From: Ensifer sesbaniae
GTDB taxonomy: Bacteria; Pseudomonadota; Alphaproteobacteria; Rhizobiales; Rhizobiaceae
Reading direction: 5' to 3'
DNA: 64,000 nucleotides
Assembly: GCF_013283665.1 (NCBI RefSeq)
Contig: NZ_JABEKU010000001.1
Coordinates: forward strand, 372,001-436,000
The position numbers and the translations under genes are program-made. The notes beneath the pieces were generated by a model. It was given only the letters and a program-made list of their open reading frames with translations. It ran no database searches and had not been told where the DNA came from. Positions 19,778 to 28,749 of the stretch are shown piece after piece; positions within the stretch are counted from its first letter, which is position 1; each line of letters starts with the position of its first letter.

Positions 19778-20536
19778 TCAGAAGCTCTGCGCCGTCAGGC
19801 TGTACAGGCCGTTCTCATCGAAGCGGACCAAAGGTTGCAGCTCGGTTTCGCGGCGCTCGGCGACATTTTTCAGTTCATCCTTGAGACGGAGTGCGCGTAA
19901 CTGCTCGTTCTGTTCGACCAGCGACTGCTTGTCGGTGCTGCGGGTGGGATCGTTGCGCAGGCTGTCGACCTGGGCTTCCTCAAGCGACCCGGATTCCGCT
20001 GCGCTCTTCAGCCGATCCACCGCCTTGGCAGCCTGTGCCTGGCTTTGGGACCCCTTGCCGCTCGTCTCTCCAAGTGCTGTCTTCAACGTCTCGTTTTCCC
20101 GGCCGCCCGGGTTCTTGAGCGCCTCCGTCAGTTCGGTGAGGGAGACGCCGAGCTTATCCAGCCCAAGCTGCTTCTCGACCTTGGCGATATCGCTGGGATC
20201 CAGGGCCTTGATCTCGTTTTCGAGCGCTCTGGCGAAGGCGGCGTCGGATTTGAATGTCTCGCGGTCGAGGTCGAAGAACTCACCGACCTGGCGAATGAGA
20301 GCCGCGCGATTGCTGTTGGGGTCGTTCTGGGTGCGATCGAAGAAATGGGCGTTGATCTTGTCGTTGGCCGCCTTGCGGGCGCCATCGGACTGGACCTGCG
20401 CCTTCAGAACCTTGTCGTCCTTGGCACCTCTGGCCTTTTCTTCTTCTTCCGCCTGCCGCTTTTCGATGTCCTTGACGATCGAGCCGACCAAGCTGGTCGT
20501 TGCGGTGGCGATCGATTGCTGGGTCGGAAGCAGCAT
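19778..20536 (-). CDS. coiled-coil rich protein, unknown
   Basis: 252 residues. Long polar helices with heptad-like segments: IVKDIEKRQAEEEEKARGAK, then AALIRQVGEFFDLDRETFKS and a C-terminal LVEQNEQLRALRLKDELKNV. It begins with MLLPTQQSIATATTSLVGS, which is not a clear signal peptide. No cysteine and few aromatic residues. No family recognised. No overlap with the convergent gene, but zero spacing. Confidence 0.6.
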   Translation of the reverse strand: MLLPTQQSIATATTSLVGSIVKDIEKRQAEEEEKARGAKDDKVLKAQVQSDGARKAANDKINAHFFDRTQNDPNSNRAALIRQVGEFFDLDRETFKSDAAFARALENEIKALDPSDIAKVEKQLGLDKLGVSLTELTEALKNPGGRENETLKTALGETSGKGSQSQAQAAKAVDRLKSAAESGSLEEAQVDSLRNDPTRSTDKQSLVEQNEQLRALRLKDELKNVAERRETELQPLVRFDENGLYSLTAQSF

Positions 20537-20716
20537 GTTTCATCCCCGGACAGCATCGTGGAGCTTTCCGAAAGTTAGGTCGTTGCGGTTAATGACGGTT
20601 TAACCGTGGTCTCCCACAAATCGGGGCGGGTCTGGCACACGCAGTTGTCTCCGCGATCGCGCACGGAGACACGCGTGAGCCGCAATCGCCCTCACGCGGC
20701 GTTGCCGAGGTTTCGC

Positions 20717-21247
20717 CTATCGGTAAGGCGAGTAGCAGACCCTGTAGGTTCCACCGTAACTTAGGAACCGGTTGGTTGCCGGATCGTAGGAGCGGTAGCG
20801 CGACATGCACCAGCTCACATGTGAGCCGCCGCGCACGTATCGGTCGCGATAGTAGTAGTTACCGCCGTAGTAGCGGCGCGGGTAGTAGCCGCGGTAGTAA
20901 CCATAGCGCGGGTAGTAACCGTAGCGCGGGTAGTAGCCATAGCGGGGGTAGTAGCCGCCATAATAACCACCACCATAGTAGCCGCCGGAGCCGAAGTAGA
21001 AGCTCAGCCCCGAGCCATAGTACGGTCCGCCCCAACCGTGACGGTAGTAGGGTCCCCAGCCGGAACCCCATCCATGGCCCCAACCGCCGCGCCAGTGGCG
21101 CCGGTGGTACACATTCTGGACGTCGCTCTGTGCCTTGATCTGGAGATCGGGCGCCTGGATAGGCATTGCCTGAACGGGCCCGATGGGGGTGATCAGGGAG
21201 GTGGCGGCCAAACTGCAGCCGATAACGAAATTGCGAAATCCCGTCAT
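20717..21247 (-). CDS. BA14K-family secreted protein with YYPRYG repeats
   Basis: 176 residues. Signal peptide (MTGFRNFVIGCSLAATSLI, cleavage after VQA), a Gly/Tyr/Arg-rich low-complexity middle, and the conserved BA14K C-terminal domain SHVSWCMSRYRSYDPATNRF then SYGGTYRVC with two Cys. BA14K is an immunoreactive, lectin-like surface protein of Brucella with many relatives in Rhizobiales. The middle contains three tandem YYPRYG units encoded by near-identical 18-bp DNA repeats (about 20897-20953). GAGG precedes the ATG. Confidence 0.85.
   Translation of the reverse strand: MTGFRNFVIGCSLAATSLITPIGPVQAMPIQAPDLQIKAQSDVQNVYHRRHWRGGWGHGWGSGWGPYYRHGWGGPYYGSGLSFYFGSGGYYGGGYYGGYYPRYGYYPRYGYYPRYGYYRGYYPRRYYGGNYYYRDRYVRGGSHVSWCMSRYRSYDPATNRFLSYGGTYRVCYSPYR
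20897..20953 (-). repeat. 18-bp tandem repeats inside the BA14K gene
   Basis: Three consecutive near-identical 18-bp units (plus-strand core GCGGGTAGTARCC) encode YYPRYG. The unit length is a multiple of three, so copy-number change keeps the frame. Confidence 0.75.
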
Positions 21248-21462
21248 TTTGTCCTCACTTTCAGAAGGCCATGCCTTCCGCTTTTGTCCCGGCCTCTATT
21301 ACGTTTGTTTTTCTTGGTTTATTCATGGCGGCGGAAGTCGCGGGTCGCTACTGGAACTACTGGATTTCTGTTCGCTCATCCCCCCGCAGCACGATGCGCC
21401 GATGCTTCGGCCGTGTGACTGCGGTTCTTTCATGACCAATTCCCGTTTCAACGAGGTACGCG

Positions 21463-22896
21463 ATGCAATTGAAGTTTGGCACCAGTGGTTTGCGCGGCCT
21501 CTCCGAGGAACTGAAGGGAGAGCCCTCCGCCCGCTATGCGACCGCCTTTGCCCGGCACCTGATGGCGGCAGGGCACAGCAGGCCCGGCGATCCCATCCTG
21601 ATCGCCCGCGATTTTCGCGATTCGAGCCCTGAGATCGCGGCCGTTTGCGCCGCTGCCCTGTCGCGCGAGGGGCTGCGCGTCTTCGATTGCGGCACGGTGC
21701 CGACCCCTGCGCTGGCGCTTTACGGTCTCGCCAACAAGGTGGCGGGGCTGATGATCACCGGCTCGCATATTCCGGCCGATCGCAACGGCATCAAGTTCTA
21801 TCGCCCGGACGGCGAGATCGACAAGCAGGACGAGGTTGCGATCAGCCGCATCGCCGACGGTATTGCGAACCAGATCGCCCCGGTCGCCGATGCCGGGACC
21901 GGCGAGGATTACGCGGCCCCGGCTGCCGCGCTCTTCATGGAAAGGAATCGGCAATTGCTGCCGGCCGGTGCGCTGTCCGGCCTCAAGGTCGGTGTCTACC
22001 AGCACAGCACCGTCGCCCGCGACCTGATCGCCGAACTGCTGGCTGACTTTGGTGCCGATGTCGTGGCCCTTGGGCGCTCGGAACACTTCGTTCCGGTCGA
22101 TACCGAGGCGGTTTCGGCGGAGACGATCGAGCGGCTTCGGGATTGGGCTCGCGAACATCGCCTGGATGCGATCGTGTCCGCGGATGGCGACGGCGACCGG
22201 CCCTTGGTCGCCGACGAAAACGGGCTGCCCATGCGTGGCGACCTGCTGGGCCTGATGGCGTGCGGCTTCCTCGGTGCCAGACTTGCCGTCACTCCGGTCA
22301 CCTCGAATTCCGGCTTGGAGGGCAGGGAAGGGCTCTCGGTTCTGCGCACCCGCGTCGGCTCGCCCTTCGTCATCGCCGGCATGCAGCAGGCGCTGAAAGA
22401 GGGGGCGCAGAAGGTCGCCGGCTTCGAGGCCAATGGCGGCACGTTGACCGCGAGCCCGTTCGTCGTCAACGGCGCTACACTCGAGGCCTTGCCAACGCGC
22501 GACAGCTTTCTCCCGATCGTTGCCGCACTTGCCGCCGCGGGCGAAGCCAAGCTTTCGCTATCCGCGCTCGCTGCTTCCTACCGGTTGCCTGTGGCGCTCA
22601 GCGATAGGCTCGAAAACTTCCCGGTCGAAACAAGCACCCGGCTGATGGCTTATCTGCGCGGAGACGAGTCAAATCTTGTGGAGTTCCTGTCGCCGATCGG
22701 CGGCGTCTCTGCCGTCAGCGACATCGATGGACTGAGGCTGACGCTCGACGATGGCCGGATCATCCATTTCCGGCCTTCGGGAAATGCGCCGGAGATGCGA
22801 TGCTACGTCGAGGCGGAGTCGTCGGAGGCTGCCGAAGCGCTGCTCTCAAGAGGTCTATCCACAATCCGTCGGTGGGCTGAAACCGCGTCGAACTGA
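21463..22896 (+). CDS. phosphohexomutase (phosphomannomutase-like)
   Basis: 477 residues of the alpha-D-phosphohexomutase superfamily, which interconverts sugar 1- and 6-phosphates for polysaccharide synthesis. Four domains: FGTSGLRGL at the N-terminus, the phosphoserine loop MITGSHIPADRNGIKF, the metal loop SADGDGDRPL, the sugar-specificity region GFEANGGTLTASPF, and the C-terminal phosphate loop FRPSGNAPEMRCYVE. The serine loop reads SHIP where most relatives have SHNP. Best matched to phosphomannomutases; glucosamine specificity is less likely because of length and motif. Monocistronic by context. Confidence 0.85.
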   Translation: MQLKFGTSGLRGLSEELKGEPSARYATAFARHLMAAGHSRPGDPILIARDFRDSSPEIAAVCAAALSREGLRVFDCGTVPTPALALYGLANKVAGLMITGSHIPADRNGIKFYRPDGEIDKQDEVAISRIADGIANQIAPVADAGTGEDYAAPAAALFMERNRQLLPAGALSGLKVGVYQHSTVARDLIAELLADFGADVVALGRSEHFVPVDTEAVSAETIERLRDWAREHRLDAIVSADGDGDRPLVADENGLPMRGDLLGLMACGFLGARLAVTPVTSNSGLEGREGLSVLRTRVGSPFVIAGMQQALKEGAQKVAGFEANGGTLTASPFVVNGATLEALPTRDSFLPIVAALAAAGEAKLSLSALAASYRLPVALSDRLENFPVETSTRLMAYLRGDESNLVEFLSPIGGVSAVSDIDGLRLTLDDGRIIHFRPSGNAPEMRCYVEAESSEAAEALLSRGLSTIRRWAETASN

Positions 22897-22934
22897 GTTT
22901 TTTGCAATCCGACACGAAAACTTCAAAAAGCCTG

Positions 22935-22962
22935 TTGACACTTCAGCTCTGGCCTTTTACAC
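22935..22962 (+). promoter_or_regulatory. predicted promoter of tRNA-Leu
   Basis: TTGACA at 22935-22940 and a TTTACA/TTACAC -10-like box at about 22956-22962, 15-16 bases apart and 12 bases before the tRNA. Confidence 0.5.
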
Positions 22963-22973
22963 CCCCGCTCGTC

Positions 22974-23058
22974 GCCCAGATGGCGGAATTGGTAGACGCG
23001 CAGGTTTCAGGTACCTGTGCCGCGAGGCGTGGAGGTTCGAGTCCTCTTCTGGGCACCA
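22974..23058 (+). tRNA. tRNA-Leu (CAG)
   Basis: 85 bases with a long class II variable arm. Acceptor GCCCAGA pairs with TCTGGGC; D arm GGCGGAATTGGTAGACGC; anticodon loop TTCAGGT with anticodon CAG; T arm GGTTCGAGTCC; encoded CCA end (23056-23058). Confidence 0.97.
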
Positions 23059-23091
23059 AATTCCCTAAGCCAAATCCTTGATTTGGTTTTG

Positions 23092-23119
23092 AAAAACCCC
23101 GGTTACCCGGGGTTTTTTC
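23092..23119 (+). terminator. intrinsic terminator of tRNA-Leu
   Basis: AAAAACCCCGG (23092-23102), loop TTAC, CCGGGGTTTTT (23107-23117) and further T. Confidence 0.92.
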
Positions 23120-23338
23120 GTTTCTGGCATTTGGTTGAAAGTCGAACTGGTTTCCCGCCGAGCGGCACTCTCTTTCCCTCACATTGGTTGTACGCCGTCG
23201 CTCTTTTCGCGCAACGCGCCTTGAAGCCTTGACCGTCAACATTGATATTCTATCCGCAACGCAAGGCGTGCGGGCCGTGCAAACGCGGTACCATGCAATT
23301 GTCCGCCGTGCCGGCGGAACTCAAGCGAGGACAAGGCG

Positions 23339-24295
23339 ATGTCTGAGACGCGTCGCAAGCTGACGACAATCCTATCCGCGGATGTCCAGGACTACACTCG
23401 GCTGATGCGTGCCGACGAAGAGGGCACGCTCGCCACGTTGAAGCGCTATCGCGACGCCATGGCGCGGCTGATCGAGGCGCATGAGGGGCGTGTCGTCAAC
23501 ACCTGGGGTGACGGTCTGATCGCCGAGTTCCCGAGTGTCGTGGAAGCCGTGCGGACGGCGATCGACGTGCAGAACGAACTGGCGGGGTGCAACGCCAAGT
23601 GCCCTGCCGAGGAACAGATGCTCTTTCGCATCGGCATCAATCTTGGCGATGTGATTGCCGAGGGAGACGACCTCTATGGAGACGGCGTCAATGTCGCGGC
23701 GCGCCTGCAGGCCTCAGCACCCGCCGGCGGCATCGTCATCTCCAGCACGGTCTACGACCAGGTGCGCAACAAGGTCGCCGTCGGCTTTGATTTTCTGGGA
23801 CCGCTTGAAGTGAAGAACATCGATGGCGGCGTGCCGAGCTACGCGGTGCGCATCGGCACGGCCGAGGCACGCCCGGCGCCCGGCGTTCAGGCCCTCGGAC
23901 GCTCCGCTGGCCAAGCGAGCGGAGATCCCGACCGATCCGGGACGGAGGCAAAGGGTGTCGAGGGGGCAGTTGCGGCGGCCAAGCGAGGATCTCTTCCCGT
24001 GCTCGCTGTCATCGTCGCAGGACTGGTCGCGCTGAACCTCCTTACCTGGAATGGTGCGTTCTGGTCCGCTTGGCCACTGCTCGGGTTCGGCACCCTGTCG
24101 GGCCTCGCCTGGCTCAAGGCAAATCCGTGGGTCGATCGCGGCATCGGCGTGCTGGCCCTTGCCGGGCTGGTGATCCTTGCCATCAACCTGCTGACGTGGC
24201 GCGGCGTGTTCTGGGCCGTTTGGCCGCTGCTCGCCTTTGCCGTCGTCGCCGGTATCCGCTGGGTGACCCGCCAGCGCCGCAGCATCGGGCCATGA
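23339..24295 (+). CDS. class III adenylate/guanylate cyclase with C-terminal membrane anchor
   Basis: 318 residues. The cyclase domain comes first (residues 8-170), with metal Asp residues in LSADVQDYTRLM and NTWGDGLIAEF and the IGINLGDVI and YGDGVNVAARLQ motifs. After a low-complexity linker come four hydrophobic helices arranged as two similar hairpins (VALNLLTWNGAFWSAWPLL and INLLTWRGVFWAVWPLL), a 2TM-type repeat. It probably makes cAMP; nucleotide specificity is not settled from sequence. It ends 6 bases from the convergent cyclase gene. Confidence 0.88.
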   Translation: MSETRRKLTTILSADVQDYTRLMRADEEGTLATLKRYRDAMARLIEAHEGRVVNTWGDGLIAEFPSVVEAVRTAIDVQNELAGCNAKCPAEEQMLFRIGINLGDVIAEGDDLYGDGVNVAARLQASAPAGGIVISSTVYDQVRNKVAVGFDFLGPLEVKNIDGGVPSYAVRIGTAEARPAPGVQALGRSAGQASGDPDRSGTEAKGVEGAVAAAKRGSLPVLAVIVAGLVALNLLTWNGAFWSAWPLLGFGTLSGLAWLKANPWVDRGIGVLALAGLVILAINLLTWRGVFWAVWPLLAFAVVAGIRWVTRQRRSIGP

Positions 24296-24301
24296 GGAAC
24301 G

Positions 24302-26308
24302 TTACGTGCTTTCGCGAGAACCGCCCTCGGCCTCTTCCGGGCTGATCGGCGGAGTGCCCACGGGTGCCATTTCTTCCGGTTCGGCGCCGAGCACCTCATA
24401 GATCTCCAGCGCGGAGGCGCGACCCTTCGCCTGTGCCGAGCCCAGCGGCCGGAAGCGGATCGCGGTGCCGGCCTGGGCGACGACGGCGCCACTCGCCATG
24501 ATCGTCGTATCGTAGTTCTTGTTCATGCCCTCAAGGCGGGAGGCAACGTTCACCGTGTCGCCCATCGCCGTATATTGTAGCCGCTCCTTGGCGCCGACAT
24601 TGCCGACGACGGCGGTGCCAGTGTGGATGCCGAAACGGGTGCGAAACTCCGGCAGCCCCTTCTTGCGCTGGGTTTCGTTGAAGGCGCTGAGGCGCTCCTC
24701 GACCGCCAGCGCGCACCGACAGGCATGTTCGGCGTGCTTTTCGTCAGGGGCCGGCGCGTTCCACATGGCGAACACCGAATCGCCGAGGAACTGGATGATC
24801 GTTCCCTCGTGCTCTCCCACCGTCTCGCTGAAGATGTCGAAATACTCCGACAGCATCGCCACGACCTCTTCCGGCGGATATTTTTCGCTGAGCGTGGTGA
24901 AGTCATAGATGTCGGTGAAGAGTGCCGTCACCTCCTGGCGCCAGGCGGAGCGGCCGCTGAACTGGCCCGATTCGATGCCTTTGCGCACCAGTTCCTTGGG
25001 CACGTAGAGCGCGAAGGTGAAGATCGCGTCGCGCGCCCGGTTCATGGCGCCGCCAAGCGTGGAGATTTCGCTGACATGCGACGAGACGTCGATGGGCGTC
25101 GTGAAGTCGAGATCCTGCAGCCGGTTGGCGCTGGCGGTCAGTTGGTTGAGCCCCTTGGTGATCAAATGCGCGAGCACCAGCGAGGCGAGAACCGCGAGCG
25201 CGACGACCGAGCCGGAAATCGCGAGACCTTGCACGAGCGTCTGGTTGGCCTCGGCCATCAACTCGTCGAGCGGTGCCGCCACCACGGCACGGTTGCCGGA
25301 GAGAAGCAGTGCGGATTCGAGCGGCGTCACCATGACCAGATAGGTTCGGTCTCCGACCTCGACGAAATCGGCCTTGCCGGGCGCCGGCGGCTTGAGGCGA
25401 ATGCTCTGGATCAGCGGGTCGCTCTCGGCCTGTACGATCGGCGCGTCCTTGTCCTTCGCCGCCATGATGCGTCGCATCATTACGCGGTCCGAATGGATGA
25501 TCGGACGCCCGACGGAATCGAGGATGAAGGAAACCGAGCCGGCGGTCAGCCGTTCGCGGGCGAGGAAATCGGTGATCGTGTCGAGTACGACATCGGCGCC
25601 GATGACGATCTTCGGATTGCCGCGATGTGCCTGCGAGATCGTCATCCCGGGCGTTTCGGTCGTGGCGCTTTCGTAGGGGCCTGTCGAAACCGCGGCCGTT
25701 CCGTTGACCGCGGCGCGGTACCACGGACGGGTCCGCGGATCGAAGCCGGTGGGCGGCAATTGCCGTTCGGAGAATTGCATGCCGTCCTTGTCGAGGAAGA
25801 GCACGCGCTGGAGGGACGTGCCGCTTGCATCCTTTTCCATCGAGCGCACGGCAATGGCGGCACCCCGCGGCGCGTCGAGCGCCATGCGCCAGGCGATCTG
25901 CTTGAGGTCGACCACGTGGAAGAAGGCGCCGTTGGGATAGCCGACATAGACCCCGTCGATGTGCGGCGAGCGGGTGATGCCTTCGCGCAGGACCGCGACC
26001 TTGTCGTTCATTCGTTCCGGCGGTGGTACCAGGAAGGAGTTGGCGACCGAGGAAACGAGATTGACGAGGGCGGTCGTGTCACCCGAGAGAACCCCCAGCC
26101 GGTCGACGAGGCGGCCCATGAAGCCCCGCATGTTGGCTTCGGCGTCGGCGATGGCGGCGTTGCGTGAGCGATGATAATCGAGCCCGACGAGCGTGGCGGA
26201 GACGACGATCAGCATCGCAACCATGACCAGGCTGAACAGCGACCGCAGCGAACTGTTCCAGCCATCGTGCTTTCTGCTTTGCCGAGTGCCGGGAGCCGTG
26301 TCTGCCAT
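24302..26308 (-). CDS. membrane adenylate cyclase with Cache sensor and HAMP
   Basis: 668 residues. N-terminal membrane helix (SLVMVAMLIVVSATLVGLDY), a periplasmic dCache-type sensor of about 300 residues (PRTRPWYRAAVNGTAAVST is a Cache hallmark), a second helix, HAMP (residues about 390-440) and a C-terminal class III cyclase. The catalytic domain has FTDIYDFTTLSEKY, FLGDSVFAMWNAP, RTRFGIHTGTAVVGN, the substrate-base Lys in AKERLQYTAMGD, and VNVASRLEGMN. It should convert ATP to cAMP in response to an extracytoplasmic ligand; the ligand is unknown. Confidence 0.92.
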   Translation of the reverse strand: MADTAPGTRQSRKHDGWNSSLRSLFSLVMVAMLIVVSATLVGLDYHRSRNAAIADAEANMRGFMGRLVDRLGVLSGDTTALVNLVSSVANSFLVPPPERMNDKVAVLREGITRSPHIDGVYVGYPNGAFFHVVDLKQIAWRMALDAPRGAAIAVRSMEKDASGTSLQRVLFLDKDGMQFSERQLPPTGFDPRTRPWYRAAVNGTAAVSTGPYESATTETPGMTISQAHRGNPKIVIGADVVLDTITDFLARERLTAGSVSFILDSVGRPIIHSDRVMMRRIMAAKDKDAPIVQAESDPLIQSIRLKPPAPGKADFVEVGDRTYLVMVTPLESALLLSGNRAVVAAPLDELMAEANQTLVQGLAISGSVVALAVLASLVLAHLITKGLNQLTASANRLQDLDFTTPIDVSSHVSEISTLGGAMNRARDAIFTFALYVPKELVRKGIESGQFSGRSAWRQEVTALFTDIYDFTTLSEKYPPEEVVAMLSEYFDIFSETVGEHEGTIIQFLGDSVFAMWNAPAPDEKHAEHACRCALAVEERLSAFNETQRKKGLPEFRTRFGIHTGTAVVGNVGAKERLQYTAMGDTVNVASRLEGMNKNYDTTIMASGAVVAQAGTAIRFRPLGSAQAKGRASALEIYEVLGAEPEEMAPVGTPPISPEEAEGGSREST

Positions 26309-26460
26309 TGTGAATCTCTGCTTCCGTACCGATCAATCGGCGACCACCTTAACGTGCAAGGGCGGTCGTGTGTGCAAGGAAAGTTAAATGCCAATCCCAT
26401 AAAACACGTTAATCGGCGGGATGCACGCCCCGCCGGCAGGCACTGCGAAAAATCGGTGGT

Positions 26461-27489
26461 TCAGTTCACCGTGACAGGTTTCGAACGCATGCGGGCGACG
26501 GTTTCCCGCTCGGCCCGCTTGCAGCGCATCGGCGGCAGGTTGCGGTCCATCAGGTCCATGTCCTCGAGCACCATGTCGCCCATCTTCTTGAAGGCGCTGT
26601 CGAGCGCGCCGGCGCGATGGGCCGAACGCAGGAAGCCCGGCAGGCGCCGGACCGGATGGTCGAGCGGCAGGGGCTCTTCCGGAAAGACGTCGCTGGCCGC
26701 CACGATATGGCCGCGTGCGACGGCGGCCATCAGTGCGTCGAAGTCGACGACGCCGGCGCGGCTGAGCAGGATGAAGGCGGCACCCGGCCGCATACGGGCA
26801 AAGGCCTTCTCACCGAGGAAGCCTTCGTTCTCGCTGGTGACCGCGGCGACGACGAAGACGAAGTCGCTGTCGCCGAGGACCGTATCGAGCGATGCCGGCT
26901 CGACGCCGTTGTCCCTAAGGATCGAAGCCGGCATCCAGGGGTCGAAGACGCGGATCCTGGCGCGAAAGCCGGAGAGCACGCGGTTCAGCGCCTTGCCGAG
27001 GTCGCCGAAGCCGATGATGCCGATGTCGGCGCCGGAGAGAAGCCGCGCCGAGCGGTTGCCGTCGCCACGCCAGAGTTCGCGGCCCTCGCGGAAGGCAAGG
27101 TCGGCGTCGACGATGCCGCGGGCGATGTTGAGCGCCATGGCGAGGCCGAGTTCGGCGACAGGCTCGGCAAACACCTGGCCGGTGGTCACCACGTGGATGC
27201 CGCGTTCGAACAGCACCTCGTAGGGCATGTTGTTGATCAGGTTGCTTTCGACGTTGAGGATCGCCCGGAGCTGGCCCATGCGCTGCAGCGTGGCGTGATC
27301 GAGCGGCGGCTGGCCGATGATGTAACGCGCTTCAGACAAGACAGCGTCGCCGAGCCCGGCGATGTCGTCCGGATCGGCTTCGACGATCCGGTAGCGCCGA
27401 TTGAGATCCTTCAACGCCTCCGGCGTGAAGATCAGGTCGAGCGTGCGCGGAGCGGGTGCGCTGATGGCGAGCGGCTTCGTATCGGACAT
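26461..27489 (-). CDS. D-isomer-specific 2-hydroxyacid dehydrogenase family protein
   Basis: 342 residues from ATG 27489, which has GGGAGG just upstream. Rossmann motif IGIIGFGDLGKAL with a basic/acidic strand end VFDPWMP. The catalytic Arg is in LLSRAGVVDFDAL and Glu in DVFPEEPLPLDHP. The expected catalytic His is in FLRSAHRAGALDSA, where typical members have TPHIAG, so the loop is divergent. It should oxidise or reduce a 2-hydroxy/2-keto acid with NAD(P)H; substrate unknown. Mosaic repeat copy C lies immediately upstream (27501-27603), close to where its promoter should be. Confidence 0.85.
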   Translation of the reverse strand: MSDTKPLAISAPAPRTLDLIFTPEALKDLNRRYRIVEADPDDIAGLGDAVLSEARYIIGQPPLDHATLQRMGQLRAILNVESNLINNMPYEVLFERGIHVVTTGQVFAEPVAELGLAMALNIARGIVDADLAFREGRELWRGDGNRSARLLSGADIGIIGFGDLGKALNRVLSGFRARIRVFDPWMPASILRDNGVEPASLDTVLGDSDFVFVVAAVTSENEGFLGEKAFARMRPGAAFILLSRAGVVDFDALMAAVARGHIVAASDVFPEEPLPLDHPVRRLPGFLRSAHRAGALDSAFKKMGDMVLEDMDLMDRNLPPMRCKRAERETVARMRSKPVTVN

Positions 27490-27500
27490 GGTTCCTCCCA

Positions 27501-27603
27501 CTGCATGTTTCCTTTGATCGTAACTGATTGAAGGATGAAAACACGCAGCAATTCAAAGTGCTAGAGCGACCATTGCGCGTCTGGTAGGATGCGCGGCGCC
27601 GTC
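27501..27603 (+). repeat. two-palindrome mosaic element, copy C (degenerate)
   Basis: CTGCATGTTTCC at the left opposite GGATGAAAACACGCAG, then AATTCAAAGTGCTAGAGCGA, CATTGCGCGTCTGG and GATGCGCGGCGCCG. Same order as copy D; both palindromes are eroded. Confidence 0.75.
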
Positions 27604-27670
27604 GGCGGAGGCAGCCGCGGCCGTCGGGTCGCGGAGCATACGAGCGGGTGGCGGCCGATGACGGATCGCC

Positions 27671-27982
27671 TTAGTAGCCGAGGCCGCGTTTCTGCCGATA
27701 GAGCGACGGCGGCAGATCGCTGCCCTGGAAGACCGGTCCATCACCGCGGCGGCAATTGTAGATCGTGTCGTAGACGGGGCGGCCGCGAGCCGTCGATTCG
27801 AACGGATAATTGCGGTCGACGAAGGTCTGCTCACATACAATGTGGTTGCCGCCGCCGTTCAGCGGGTCCATCTGGCGCACGCCGGGCAGATCCCGGTAGG
27901 TCTGTGCCGGTGCCGGGACGGCGGAGAACCCCAAAGTCAGCGCAAGGGCCGAAAGGGTGAGAGCAGAGCGAAAAGACGTCAT
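27671..27982 (-). CDS. small secreted protein, unknown
   Basis: 103 residues from ATG 27982. Signal peptide MTSFRSALTLSALALTLGFS with cleavage near APAQ. The mature part has two Cys (HIVCEQTFVDRNYPFES and TIYNCRRGDGPVFQG) and an aromatic C-terminus (LPPSLYRQKRGLGY). No family name recognised; likely periplasmic and rhizobial. It sits between a dehydrogenase gene and a divergent exonuclease gene. Confidence 0.65.
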   Translation of the reverse strand: MTSFRSALTLSALALTLGFSAVPAPAQTYRDLPGVRQMDPLNGGGNHIVCEQTFVDRNYPFESTARGRPVYDTIYNCRRGDGPVFQGSDLPPSLYRQKRGLGY

Positions 27983-28090
27983 TGTCAGGGCTTTCGAACG
28001 GGCGACCGGCTGGCGGCACACGGTAACGGTATCGCCGGCGCCAAACTTGCGCTATAGGCGACACCATTTCGTTTGATCTGGGGATTTTCG

Positions 28091-28717
28091 ATGGTGAATG
28101 CAATACGGGTCCATGAAGGCGACATTTCCGCGGTTGATGCTGCGCGCTATACGGGCGCGATCGCCATCGACACTGAAACGCTCGGCCTCATCCCCCGCCG
28201 TGACCGTCTCTGTGTCGTGCAGCTTTCGCCGGGCGACGGCACGGCCGACGTGATCCGTATCGCCGCCGGGCAGACGCAAGCGCCGAACCTCGTCGCCATG
28301 CTTGCCGATCCGGCCCGCCAGAAGATCTTCCATTTCGGTCGCTTCGATATCGCCGTGCTGTTCCACACCTTCGGGGTGACGACGACGCCGGTCTTCTGCA
28401 CCAAGATCGCCTCGCGGCTGACCCGGACCTACACCGATCGCCATGGCCTCAAGGACAATCTCAAGGAGATGCTCGACGTCGACATCTCCAAGCAGCAGCA
28501 GTCGTCCGATTGGGCGGCGGATATCCTGTCGCCGGCGCAGCTCGAATATGCGGCTTCCGATGTGCTGCACCTGCATGCGCTGCGCGACAAGCTGACAGCG
28601 CGCCTCATCCGAGACGGCCGGCTGGAGCTCGCCGACGCCTGCTTTGCCTTCCTGCCGACGCGATCCAAGCTCGACCTGCTGGGCTGGGACGAGACGGATA
28701 TCTTCGCGCACAGCTAG
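28091..28717 (+). CDS. RNase D-type 3'-5' exonuclease
   Basis: 208 residues; ATG 28091 follows GGGGA. DEDDy exonuclease: AIDTETLGLIPRRDRLCVVQ gives the first Asp and Glu, HFGRFDIAVLF the second Asp, and YAASDVLHLHAL the catalytic Tyr and last Asp. Unlike full-length RNase D it stops after the exonuclease domain and lacks HRDC repeats, as do many alphaproteobacterial Rnd-like proteins. Probable role in trimming structured RNA 3' ends. Confidence 0.88.
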   Translation: MVNAIRVHEGDISAVDAARYTGAIAIDTETLGLIPRRDRLCVVQLSPGDGTADVIRIAAGQTQAPNLVAMLADPARQKIFHFGRFDIAVLFHTFGVTTTPVFCTKIASRLTRTYTDRHGLKDNLKEMLDVDISKQQQSSDWAADILSPAQLEYAASDVLHLHALRDKLTARLIRDGRLELADACFAFLPTRSKLDLLGWDETDIFAHS

Positions 28718-28749
28718 GCCGGCGACCGCAGCGCTGTGGCGGCATGGCG

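Noticed and set aside
20897..20953. Tandem repeats as a CRISPR-like array
   Set aside because: Coding repeats of 18 bp without spacers, inside a BA14K gene.
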